DNA of 47,144 nt, from positions 1 through 47,144 of the forward strand of contig JAFSRW010000028.1 in assembly GCA_017445925.1 (NCBI GenBank), given 5' to 3'. Positions within the stretch are counted from its first letter, which is position 1; each line of letters begins with the position of its first letter. Shown piece after piece: positions 34,892 through 42,839 of this stretch. Source of the stretch: Bacteroidaceae bacterium. Lineage in GTDB: Bacteria; Bacteroidota; Bacteroidia; Bacteroidales; Bacteroidaceae. The notes beneath the pieces are model-generated. The model was not told where the DNA came from. It saw nothing but the letters and a program-made list of their open reading frames with translations, and ran no database searches. The position numbers and the translations under genes are program-made.

Positions 34892-36418
34892 TTAATCTTT
34901 TACTATTGGTAATGTTATTATAAATTTTGTTCCTTGTCCTATCTCACTGGCAGCCTTAATGGTACCATGATGCATATCTACCATTTTCTTCACATAGGTA
35001 AGACCTAAGCCAAACCCTTTGACATTATGCTTGTTACCAGTGTGTACACGGTAGAACTTCTCGAAAATACGTTTCAAATCATCCTTCTGAATACCAATGC
35101 CATTATCCTTGATACTTATGCAGAGATAATCCTCACCCTGATTCCATGTAACTACCTCTAAGTGAAGAGGTTCATCCTCACGACGGTACTTAACGGCATT
35201 GTCGAGAAGGTTGAAGATGATATTTGTAAAATGCATCTCATCAACATTCACAAAGGGGTTATATGCCTCTAACCTGGTATCTAAAGTGCCACCGTTCTGA
35301 CTTACCTTGAGCGAGAACGTCTGAATTACATTATCTATCAACTCATTGGCATCCAGTTCCTGAAGCTTAAGCGCAATATTATTATGGTCAAAGAGGCTCA
35401 TCTGCAATACCTTCTCCACTTGGAAGCGAAGACGGCGCGTCTCATTGTTGATGACATCTCCTAAACGCTCATAGGTACCGGCATCCTTATTGACACTCTT
35501 GTCTGTAAGCATCTGTGCTGCAATGGAGATGGTAGAGATAGGCGTTTTAAATTCATGCGTCATATTATGAATAAAGTCGTTCTTCATTTCACTAATCTTC
35601 CTCTGTCGTACTATAAGGTATACCGTTACCAGGAAAGTAACAAACAGGATGAAAGTGAAAATCATAGCAGGCAGCACATAGTTGGCCACACCACGAATGT
35701 ACTTTTGGCGATCAGGAAAATGAACGCATACAATTCCCTTCTGTTCTGTGGGGTCGCTACGGAAAAGCAACTGCTGATAAACGTGCCCAGTTCCGTCCTC
35801 TGTGTAGTCCTCGCACCTGTACACTTCTCTACCATCAGCAGTATAAACTATGTAATGAAAGTTAAGATTGATACCATTACTCAGCAAGGCTCCACGCAAG
35901 AAGTTGTCAAGTTCTGCCTGAATAATTCTATCCTGGAAACGGAGCGTGCTGGCCGAACGCATAACGCCAAAGATAACCTCTTCAAGCACACCACGCTCGT
36001 ACATATAGGCTTCCTGCACTTGTTTGCTAAACTGGTTCAGGGACTCACGGTTAGGACGTGGCATGGTTAAAGAATTAGGAAACCGATTAGGATGACGCCC
36101 TACCGTTTGCATGTTTTCATTCTTCTTCAATTCCGTTGAATCAAGAATTATAGATACAGAAGAAGAACGGTTAGGGTTCAAGAAGGTCTTCTCTTGTTTC
36201 TCTTGCTCACGACGGTTTATGACATTTTCCAGATAATGGTAGGTCTCAGACCGCTCCATGTCGCGAGAAGCCTGATCAATGCTACGCCTAACATTCTCGT
36301 CGAATTGCTCCTCACGCATCCTCACCATAGCTGTAGCATACATTCCCTGCAGGTATAGCAAGACGAGGAAGGAAATTCCAACCAGCAAGCAGATAATTAG
36401 ACTATAAACCTTTTTCAT
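34892..36418 (-). CDS. rprX: sensor histidine kinase RprX
   Basis: Membrane histidine kinase of 508 residues from ATG 36418 (MKKVYSLIICLLVGISF). An ATG 51 nt upstream is in frame but lies upstream of the -7 box. A first helix (5-25), a periplasmic sensor region (about 26-255) with coiled-coil-like ends, and a second helix (about 258-282, YVLPAMIFTFILFVTFLVTV) lead to the kinase core. The H box is HNMTHEFKTP, the N box LLDNAVKY, followed by KDNGIGI and GFGLGL. It phosphorylates the adjacent regulator RprY. The signal sensed is unknown. The promoter sits so close that the mRNA would start at, or a base or two before, the ATG. Confidence 0.93.
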   Translation of the reverse strand: MKKVYSLIICLLVGISFLVLLYLQGMYATAMVRMREEQFDENVRRSIDQASRDMERSETYHYLENVINRREQEKQEKTFLNPNRSSSVSIILDSTELKKNENMQTVGRHPNRFPNSLTMPRPNRESLNQFSKQVQEAYMYERGVLEEVIFGVMRSASTLRFQDRIIQAELDNFLRGALLSNGINLNFHYIVYTADGREVYRCEDYTEDGTGHVYQQLLFRSDPTEQKGIVCVHFPDRQKYIRGVANYVLPAMIFTFILFVTFLVTVYLIVRQRKISEMKNDFIHNMTHEFKTPISTISIAAQMLTDKSVNKDAGTYERLGDVINNETRRLRFQVEKVLQMSLFDHNNIALKLQELDANELIDNVIQTFSLKVSQNGGTLDTRLEAYNPFVNVDEMHFTNIIFNLLDNAVKYRREDEPLHLEVVTWNQGEDYLCISIKDNGIGIQKDDLKRIFEKFYRVHTGNKHNVKGFGLGLTYVKKMVDMHHGTIKAASEIGQGTKFIITLPIVKD

Positions 36419-36423
36419 ACAGG

Positions 36424-36455
36424 CAAAGGTAAAGGCTTTTCTTAAAGAAAACAAA
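36424..36455 (-). promoter_or_regulatory. promoter of rprX-rprY
   Basis: TTTG (36455-36452), 20 nt, then TACCTTTG (36431-36424) on the minus strand. The -7 box ends 5 nt before the ATG at 36418, implying a leaderless transcript. The -33 box lies in the T run of the fusA2 terminator. Confidence 0.75.
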
Positions 36456-36484
36456 AAAAGCTGGCACAAAACGTACCAGCTTTT
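36449..36484 (-). terminator. intrinsic terminator after the EF-G2 gene
   Basis: On the minus strand AAAAGCTGG (36484-36476) pairs with CCAGCTTTT (36464-36456), an 11-nt interior, followed by a T-rich run. It lies about 45 nt after the EF-G2 stop. Confidence 0.8.
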
Positions 36485-36529
36485 AATATATTTAACAATA
36501 CTATATGATTATAGTTGTTAAAATGGTAA

Positions 36530-38689
36530 TTACTTCTCTTCTGATAAGGTTGCCTGATAAGCAGCAATCAACTTAGACTGAACATCGCCAGGAACCAGTT
36601 CGTAAGAAGCGAACTTGGTGATGAAGCTGGCACGTCCACCAGTCAAGCTACTGAGTGCTGTACTATAGTTCGACATTTCCTTCTGAGGAGCCTTAGCTGT
36701 GAGTTTCTCATAACCATTCTCACTGGTCATACCCGTAATCATAGCACGGCGTCCCTGCAAGTCACTCATCACATCACCCATCTTATCGCTGGGAACAAAT
36801 ACTTCCACATCATTGATTGGCTCAAGAATCTTTGGACCAGCCTCCTTGAAGGCCAGAGCAAAGGCCTGACGTCCTGCCAACATAAATGAAAGTTCATTGC
36901 TATCTACTGGGTGCATCTTACCATCATATACAATTACGCGAACGTCACGGGCATAGCATCCTGTCAGAGGTCCCTGCTCCATACGCTGCATAACACCCTT
37001 AAGGATAGCGGGCATGAAACGTGCATCGATAGAACCACCAACGATACTGTTTATAAATACGAGCTTGCCGCCCCATTCCAAGTCGATGACCTCAGTGCCC
37101 TTGACATTGATGCGATATTCCTGACCACCGAATGTATAAACCTCAGGATCTGGCATACCTTCATAATAGGGCTCTACAATGAGATGAACCTCACCAAACT
37201 GACCAGCACCACCAGACTGTTTCTTGTGACGGTAGTCGGCACGGGCAGCCTTGGTAATAGTCTCACGATAAGGAATCTTAGGCTCGTCGAAGACAATCTG
37301 GATCTTCTCGTTGTTCTCCATACGCCACTTGAGGGTACGCAGGTGGAATTCACCCTGACCATGTACAAGAATCTGACGCAACTCCTTACTCTGCTCAATT
37401 ACCCATGTAGGATCTTCCTCGCGCATCTTCTGGAGGGCATTCATCATCTTCTCAGTCTCGCTCTCGTTGACAGCACGAATGGCACGACTATACTTAGAGT
37501 TAGGATACTTGATGAAGTTGAAACGGTTGTCGCAATCCTTACCATTCAGGGTATTGCCCGTCTTAACGTCCTTAAGCTTAACGGTACAACCTATATCACC
37601 GGCTACCAGTTCTTCCACCTTAATACGGTTGGCACCAGCACAAACAAAGAGCTGTGCCATACGCTCCTTACTGCCACGATCAGCATTAGTAAGGTCATCA
37701 CCTTCCTTAACTGTACCGCTCATTACCTTGAAGTACTGAACCTCACCAATATGGGGCTCAACAGCAGTCTTGAAGAAGAACAGACTGGTAGGACCTGCAG
37801 GATCAGGAGTAATTTCTTCGCCACGAGTATTGAAGACCTTAGGCATTTCGTCTACGAAAGGAACCACATTACCCAGGAACTCCATCAAACGACGAACACC
37901 CATATCCTTAACAGCATCTACGCAGAATACAGGGAACATACCACGTGAAGCCAATCCCTTGCGGATACCTTCGCGCATTTCGTCCTCAGTAAGATCTTCG
38001 CTTTCAAAGAACTTCTCCATCAGGCTCTCATCATGCTCGGCAGCAGCTTCTATCAATGCCTTGTGCATCTCGGTAGCCTTATCCATCTGGTCAGCAGGAA
38101 CTTCCTCGATAGTAGGAGCACCACCTTCAGGACCCCATGAGTACTTCTTCATAAGCAATACATCAATCAGCGCATTAAAGTCAGGACCTGTTGCAATAGG
38201 ATACTGAACAGGAACTACCTTTGGGCCATAGATGGTTCTCAGTTGCTCCAGAAGATTATCATAATCGCAATTCTCATCATCCAACTGGTTCACCAGGAAG
38301 ATAACGGGCTTGCCCAACTTCTCTGTATAGCGGAAATGGTTCTGGGTACCAACCTCTACACCTGCACCTCCCTTAATAAGGATAACAGTAGTATCTGTTA
38401 CGTTCAATGCTGTAATAGCAGAACCGACAAAGTCATCACTACCAGGGCAATCAATAAAATTCAGCTTCTTGCCATTCCACTCTGTATGGAAAACAGTAGA
38501 GAATACGGAATAACCATACTCCTGCTCTACTGGGAAATAATCACTAACGGTATTCTTCTGGGTAATACGACCTCTTCTTTTGATAATGCCTGCCTCGTAA
38601 AGCAAGGCCTCAGTAAGGGTTGTCTTACCCGCACCATCATTGCCCATCAGGGCAATGTTTTTAATCTCATTTGTTTTGTAAACCTTCAT
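36530..38689 (-). CDS. fusA2: EF-G2-type elongation factor G paralog
   Basis: Translation-factor paralog of 719 residues with the five-domain EF-G layout. The GTPase motifs are altered: P-loop GNDGAGKT (16-23) in place of the usual AHIDHGKT form, switch I YGYSV (58-62) where EF-G has RGITI, DCPGS (80-84) with Ser84 in place of the catalytic His of DTPGH, and NQLD in place of NKxD. This matches the Bacteroides EF-G2 class, reported to support translation without efficient GTP hydrolysis during carbon starvation and gut colonisation. Domains II-V follow normally, ending with KFASYELVPGDVQSKLI. I see no consensus -7 box in the 144 bases upstream, consistent with activator-controlled expression. 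The canonical EF-G gene is not in this window. Confidence 0.9.
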   Translation of the reverse strand: MKVYKTNEIKNIALMGNDGAGKTTLTEALLYEAGIIKRRGRITQKNTVSDYFPVEQEYGYSVFSTVFHTEWNGKKLNFIDCPGSDDFVGSAITALNVTDTTVILIKGGAGVEVGTQNHFRYTEKLGKPVIFLVNQLDDENCDYDNLLEQLRTIYGPKVVPVQYPIATGPDFNALIDVLLMKKYSWGPEGGAPTIEEVPADQMDKATEMHKALIEAAAEHDESLMEKFFESEDLTEDEMREGIRKGLASRGMFPVFCVDAVKDMGVRRLMEFLGNVVPFVDEMPKVFNTRGEEITPDPAGPTSLFFFKTAVEPHIGEVQYFKVMSGTVKEGDDLTNADRGSKERMAQLFVCAGANRIKVEELVAGDIGCTVKLKDVKTGNTLNGKDCDNRFNFIKYPNSKYSRAIRAVNESETEKMMNALQKMREEDPTWVIEQSKELRQILVHGQGEFHLRTLKWRMENNEKIQIVFDEPKIPYRETITKAARADYRHKKQSGGAGQFGEVHLIVEPYYEGMPDPEVYTFGGQEYRINVKGTEVIDLEWGGKLVFINSIVGGSIDARFMPAILKGVMQRMEQGPLTGCYARDVRVIVYDGKMHPVDSNELSFMLAGRQAFALAFKEAGPKILEPINDVEVFVPSDKMGDVMSDLQGRRAMITGMTSENGYEKLTAKAPQKEMSNYSTALSSLTGGRASFITKFASYELVPGDVQSKLIAAYQATLSEEK

Positions 38690-38833
38690 ATTTTTTGTTA
38701 TTTATGCTATTAGTTTTAATTTTCAGGGGTTAAAATTAGCAATAATATTTGAACTGACAATAGAAAATTTATATGTTAAACAACATGTTTTTCAATACAG
38801 GGCAAACAGGAAAAGAAGAAATGGAGAAAGAAG

Positions 38834-39955
38834 CTAACACATCAGGTCGCTGATAACGCTGTTGGAAATAAAAATTCCTTTCCGCGAAAGACGCAGGGTA
38901 TCGCCATCTCTTAACAGGTTTCCACAACGTAAATGCTGCTCTGCCATCTGCAGGCAATAGTCTTCTTGCTCAGGTGTAAGAGCTGGCAGACGAAGTCCTG
39001 AAGCTGTACGCAAACGCGTCATAATCATTTCGTCATATTGTTCTTCGCGAGAAAGAACCTCCACCTGATGAGGGACATCTGCTGTTGCAGACACATATTC
39101 CTCTAACGAGGTATTGTTCGACCTACGGACATTCTTACCATCATAAGAATGTGCTCCAGGCCCCAAGCCCAGATAGGGGGAACCGTCCCAATAACTGCTG
39201 TTATGTCTGGCACGCATACCTGGTTTAGCAAAGTTGGAAATCTCATAATGCTCATATCCCCAGGCAGCAGCTTCATCCATCAGATATTCATACATCCTCC
39301 ACGATAGTTCATCAGGAACCTCTGAAACTTTTCCCTCCTGAAGCATCTTATATAGGGGAGTACCATTCTCGTATGACAAGGCGTAGGCACTCAGATGGGG
39401 AACACCAAGTTTCAGCAATTGCTGAACATCACATGTCCAAGCCTCAAATGTCTGACCGGGCAGACCATATATCAAGTCAAGGCTGATGTTGTTATAACCT
39501 GCATCCCTGAATAGTTGCACAGCTTGCAAAGCCTGTTCAGAAGTATGCCTACGGTTTAGGAATCGCAGCATTTCGTCCTCGAAGGTCTGCACACCCATAC
39601 TTATACGGTTTACAGGTGTCTGGTGCAAAGCATCTATCAAGCTGGGCGTTACATCATCGGGATTAACCTCGATGGTAACCTCCGCATCTTCGGTAAGCGT
39701 ATAGTTGTCCTGTACAGCCTGAAACAACTCTATCAGTAAATCTGGGGGCAACTGGCTGGGGGTTCCGCCTCCTATATATAAAGAAGGTACGCGCGAGAAG
39801 TCTATTTCTGGACGCCTCAAGCGCATTTCACGCTTAAGGGCAGAGATATAAGAACGCTTCCACTCCAAACCACAGGTTGTAGAATAGAAGTCGCAATAAA
39901 TGCAACGTTTCTGACAAAAAGGTACGTGAATGTATATGCCGCCTACCTTAGTCAC
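38834..39955 (-). CDS. hemW: radical SAM heme chaperone HemW
   Basis: Cytosolic radical S-adenosylmethionine protein of 373 residues that delivers heme, formerly annotated as oxygen-independent coproporphyrinogen oxidase. The cluster motif is CQKRCIYC (Cx3Cx2C), which lacks the extra downstream Cys of true HemN. Other landmarks are SLYIGGGTPSQL, VTIEVNPDDV, NRISMGVQTFED and GYEHYEISNFAKPG. I place the start at GTG 39955 (residues TKVGGIYIHVPFC), overlapping the DUF4827 stop by 8 nt. The long upstream ORF start would run through the DUF4827 gene. It is cotranscribed with the lipoprotein gene upstream. Confidence 0.93.
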   Translation of the reverse strand: MTKVGGIYIHVPFCQKRCIYCDFYSTTCGLEWKRSYISALKREMRLRRPEIDFSRVPSLYIGGGTPSQLPPDLLIELFQAVQDNYTLTEDAEVTIEVNPDDVTPSLIDALHQTPVNRISMGVQTFEDEMLRFLNRRHTSEQALQAVQLFRDAGYNNISLDLIYGLPGQTFEAWTCDVQQLLKLGVPHLSAYALSYENGTPLYKMLQEGKVSEVPDELSWRMYEYLMDEAAAWGYEHYEISNFAKPGMRARHNSSYWDGSPYLGLGPGAHSYDGKNVRRSNNTSLEEYVSATADVPHQVEVLSREEQYDEMIMTRLRTASGLRLPALTPEQEDYCLQMAEQHLRCGNLLRDGDTLRLSRKGIFISNSVISDLMC

Positions 39956-40643
39956 GGCATTCCTGATAAAGGATTTCGTAGAAGCAGGGATAGACATTGG
40001 AAGCAGCATTGCTCTGTCCGGCCGTATGGGGCACTATCAGTCTGACTTTGGCTATTTCACCTTCAGCTGTTGTTTGCCTTCCCACACGGATATAGGGAAG
40101 AGGAGCCAACCAGCCTTCCAGAACCTTCTCTTCGCCGTAAGTCTGGTACATAGAACCAGCCATATCGCCAGTAACAAATCTGCCAGAGAATGTGCCGGAC
40201 GTGTTGGTTACTGCCATAATATCAGGATTCGTATGCCAATAGCTAACGTCGTTACGTAACTGAAGGCTGTCACCCAATATATTGTATTCAATAAAACGGC
40301 AGGCTATCTGGCGCGTCTGCCCCTTGGCAACTTTCTCACCTACACCCCTCCTGACAATCTGCATATATATACCATTATTGGCAAAGAGCACATACTCGTT
40401 ATTCTCAAGATTAGTGGTAGAATCCTGGTCTAAGAAAGTCTGCTCGGTGATTACATTAATAACGCCAACGTTGCAGATGGTATCACCCGATGGGCCAACA
40501 ATTGTAACATCACGCTTTAAGAATGCATCTACCGCCTTACGTTCCTTGTCTTTCTGCTCGGCGTAAGTCTGATCATCAGAACAAGAGATAAAACCTGCAA
40601 AGGCTATCATCAAACTTAGGGCTGTATAAAGAAACTTTTTCAT
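39948..40643 (-). CDS. DUF4827 family lipoprotein
   Basis: Exported lipoprotein of 231 residues with signal peptide MKKFLYTALSLMIAFAGFISC ending in the lipobox Cys. The mature part begins SDDQTYAEQKDKER. It resembles the DUF4827 family, found in Bacteroidetes and often next to hemW, with an FKBP-like overall design (charged N-terminus, then strands NNEYVLFANNGIYMQIVRRG). The function is unknown. It is transcribed from a set of tandem promoters in the 83-nt repeat upstream, and its stop overlaps the hemW start. Confidence 0.82.
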   Translation of the reverse strand: MKKFLYTALSLMIAFAGFISCSDDQTYAEQKDKERKAVDAFLKRDVTIVGPSGDTICNVGVINVITEQTFLDQDSTTNLENNEYVLFANNGIYMQIVRRGVGEKVAKGQTRQIACRFIEYNILGDSLQLRNDVSYWHTNPDIMAVTNTSGTFSGRFVTGDMAGSMYQTYGEEKVLEGWLAPLPYIRVGRQTTAEGEIAKVRLIVPHTAGQSNAASNVYPCFYEILYQECRD

Positions 40644-40662
40644 ATACTATCTATTTTGTCTG

Positions 40663-40869
40663 CAAAGGTACGAATAAGTGAGCGGAATACAAAAAAAACA
40701 CTTTATTTTTATTCCCGAACGAGAGTATTTTAGAGACGAAGGTCTCAAAGGTACGAATAAGTGAGCGGAATACAAAAAAAACACTTTATTTTTATTCCCG
40801 AACGAGAGTATTTTAGAGACGAAAGTCTCAAAGGTACGAATAAGTGAGCGGAATACAAAATAAATCTCA
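40663..40869 (-). repeat. tandem 83-nt promoter repeat upstream of DUF4827-hemW
   Basis: Two full units (40663-40745 and 40746-40828) differ at one base; a third (40829-40869) breaks off after its first 32 bases. Each unit carries, on the minus strand, a complete promoter of TTTG, 19 nt, TACCTTTG: TACCTTTG at 40670-40663, 40753-40746 and 40836-40829, with TTTG at 40693-40690, 40776-40773 and 40859-40856. A dyad (GTTCGGGAATA against TATTCCGC) surrounds the -33 region. The related dispersed copies are at 10053-10126 and 41921-42005. Confidence 0.92.
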
Positions 40870-40879
40870 CTCACATAAT

Positions 40880-41911
40880 CTATTTTAACAAATGGGCATA
40901 GGATTTTATGGCTTCACGAACTTTCTCAATAGCCTCCTCCATGCTGCAATAGAGTTTCCCGCCACTGGCATTCTTATGCCCTCCTCCATTAAAGAACTGA
41001 GCCGACATATCGTTACAGGGGAAATCATCAACGCTGCGCAGACTAACCTTTACCACACCGTCATGTTCTGTATCTTCGCTGAGGAAGACGCTCAGTCTCA
41101 TGCCGGATATCTGCAAAGGCATATTAACTATGCCCTCCGTATCACCATTCTTAATACCGAGCATCTTGCGTTCTTGGTTGGTAAGCGTGATAATACTGGC
41201 ATGCAGTTCAGGAAGGTTCTCCATCTTAACATATAGCAGATAGCCCGTAAGTCGCATCCGCGCTATGGAATACGTCCAGAAAACATTCCTGTATATCTTG
41301 TCCTTGTCGATGCCACGATTCAGCAGATGTGAGATGCATTCAAACACCACAGCCCTGTTCGAGTTAAAGGTGAAAGCACCCGTATCGCACATCATGGCAG
41401 CATATATACAGGTAGCCTCATCACGTGTAATCTGCTCCAGTTCCCCCAACTGATACAGCAAGTGACAAATCACCTCAGCAGAAGCACACATATCCGGACG
41501 GGATATTACCAACTGGCAGAAATCCGTAGGATTAAGATGATGGTCTATCATAATCTTGGGTGCTGGATTCGCCATCACGCAGGCTTCCAACTCCTGCATT
41601 CTGGCAGAATCATTCAGGTCTGTAATAATGAACAAATCTGCTTCGGCCACAATGGGTTCAACCGTTTCTTCATGTTTTAGGTAAACCTTTATATCCTTAG
41701 CTCCAGGCATCCACTGCAGGAAATCAGGAAAGATGTTAGGAACCACCACCGTAACTTGCTTACCCTTACGAGTCAGCCAGTGCTTTAATGCTAAGGTAGA
41801 GCCTACAGCGTCACCATCAGGTGACACATGGGCACAAATCACCACTTTCCTGGCATTATCTATCAAACCAGAAATCCTACTCTGTTCTTCTTCTGTCAGT
41901 ATCTTCTCCAT
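40880..41911 (-). CDS. nrnA: DHH/DHHA1 phosphoesterase NrnA (nanoRNase / pAp phosphatase)
   Basis: Cytosolic phosphoesterase of 343 residues that degrades short oligoribonucleotides and usually hydrolyses pAp. DHH motifs in order: HVSPDGDAVGS (residues ~28-38), the TDLND acid, the MIDHHLN motif, CDTGAFTF, and the DHHA1 substrate motif GGGHKNASGG near the C-terminus. The length fits the Bacillus enzyme. The leader from the nearest promoter box is about 5 nt. The upstream region is a copy of the dispersed promoter element; downstream on the same strand lies the tandem repeat. Confidence 0.94.
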   Translation of the reverse strand: MEKILTEEEQSRISGLIDNARKVVICAHVSPDGDAVGSTLALKHWLTRKGKQVTVVVPNIFPDFLQWMPGAKDIKVYLKHEETVEPIVAEADLFIITDLNDSARMQELEACVMANPAPKIMIDHHLNPTDFCQLVISRPDMCASAEVICHLLYQLGELEQITRDEATCIYAAMMCDTGAFTFNSNRAVVFECISHLLNRGIDKDKIYRNVFWTYSIARMRLTGYLLYVKMENLPELHASIITLTNQERKMLGIKNGDTEGIVNMPLQISGMRLSVFLSEDTEHDGVVKVSLRSVDDFPCNDMSAQFFNGGGHKNASGGKLYCSMEEAIEKVREAIKSYAHLLK

Positions 41912-41920
41912 AATGGGTTA

Positions 41921-42005
41921 CAAAGTTACGATTAAGTGAGAGAAAAGCAAAATAAATAAAGATTTATTTTCTTATCCGAACGAAAGTACCTTTTCGTCGT
42001 TAGAG
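41921..42005 (-). promoter_or_regulatory. dispersed promoter element, copy upstream of nrnA
   Basis: On the minus strand TTTG (41951-41948), 19 nt, TAACTTTG (41928-41921), spacer with CTCTCACTTAATCG, and an upstream part (GTTCGGATAAGAAAATAAA) that resembles the 83-nt units. It is more diverged than the tandem copies. The -7 box ends 9 nt before the ATG. Confidence 0.75.
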
Positions 42006-42015
42006 ATATGGCATT

Positions 42016-42822
42016 TTACTTTTTAAACGGGTCGCCTTGTGGGTCTTTACTAACCACCCAACGGAAAGCATTCACAAATAGGAGGTTCTGGGTAGCATCA
42101 ATAAAGCTCTCGTCGCCATGTCCCATGTTTAGGTATACCATTCTGTATTTCTTGTTAGTCCATACGATAGGAAAATCGCCAAACTTCACAACATCTTTCA
42201 GTCCGAAAGGATACATCTTCTGTGAGATGCTTACCAGTACTTCCACGTCTTTGTTCTTACGTGGTGATGGATTCCACTGATAAAACTCGCTTGCCGGTAC
42301 AACGAACTCCTTCGGTAGTGAAATGGTAACCGGATGCTCATTGGTATCACATACCACCATTGCCGGTTGTGGCGGCCAGTTATTACAATAAAAAGTCCCG
42401 CATCCCAGAAACTTGTTAAGCCATGGCCAATTGGTGTTACGGTCATTATATGCCGAAGCATGGAAACCTAACCATCCCCCCCCATTCTCCATGTATTTCT
42501 CAAAGGCTTCCCGCTCTGCCTTCCCACCAGGTGCGGCATTCAGACTGACAATGACGCTATAGTCCTTCAGTTTCTCATAAGGGTAGTCGGCAAGCGATGT
42601 GGTAACGTCCATGAGCCAGCCCTCACCGTATGTGAGTTTTTGGAAGAACTTTATGGCCTGCCCATCGAACTGAACATGTGCCTCTTCTGCACCTGGCTGC
42701 CATAAGAACAACGCCTTGAAGCGGGGTTCTCTGGCATAGTTGGCAGGATATTCTCCTTCATTCTGAGCAACAACGGTGGTGCAAAAAACAACCGTCATCA
42801 ATAAAAGCATAATTTTTCTCAT
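42016..42822 (-). CDS. secreted ThuA-domain protein
   Basis: Exported protein of 268 residues starting at ATG 42822 (MRKIMLLLMTVVFCTTVVAQ, signal peptide); the longer ORF start at 42861 would overlap the gene upstream. The body is a ThuA-like (trehalose-utilisation, class I glutamine-amidotransferase-like) domain: KALFLWQPGAEEAHVQF, DYSVIVSLNAAPGG, GGGWLGFHASAYND and RMVYLNMGHGDESF. ThuA-like proteins are linked to carbohydrate handling but lack a firm biochemical role. It lies 17 nt after the GH18-ThuA gene and shares its transcript. Confidence 0.85.
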   Translation of the reverse strand: MRKIMLLLMTVVFCTTVVAQNEGEYPANYAREPRFKALFLWQPGAEEAHVQFDGQAIKFFQKLTYGEGWLMDVTTSLADYPYEKLKDYSVIVSLNAAPGGKAEREAFEKYMENGGGWLGFHASAYNDRNTNWPWLNKFLGCGTFYCNNWPPQPAMVVCDTNEHPVTISLPKEFVVPASEFYQWNPSPRKNKDVEVLVSISQKMYPFGLKDVVKFGDFPIVWTNKKYRMVYLNMGHGDESFIDATQNLLFVNAFRWVVSKDPQGDPFKK

Positions 42823-42839
42823 AACTATATTAGGATTGG

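Noticed and set aside
36911-37948. 345-residue plus-strand ORF opposite the EF-G2 gene
   Set aside because: Antisense shadow of a conserved translation factor; composition not protein-like.
40663-40869. CRISPR array
   Set aside because: Units are 83 nt, directly abutting with no unique spacers, only 2.5 copies, and no cas genes nearby.
40647-40874. 75-residue ORF across the tandem 83-nt repeat
   Set aside because: Encoded entirely by repeat/promoter DNA; the same peptide-like FVFRSLI string appears at 9934-10140 because that repeat copy is also there. Not a gene.
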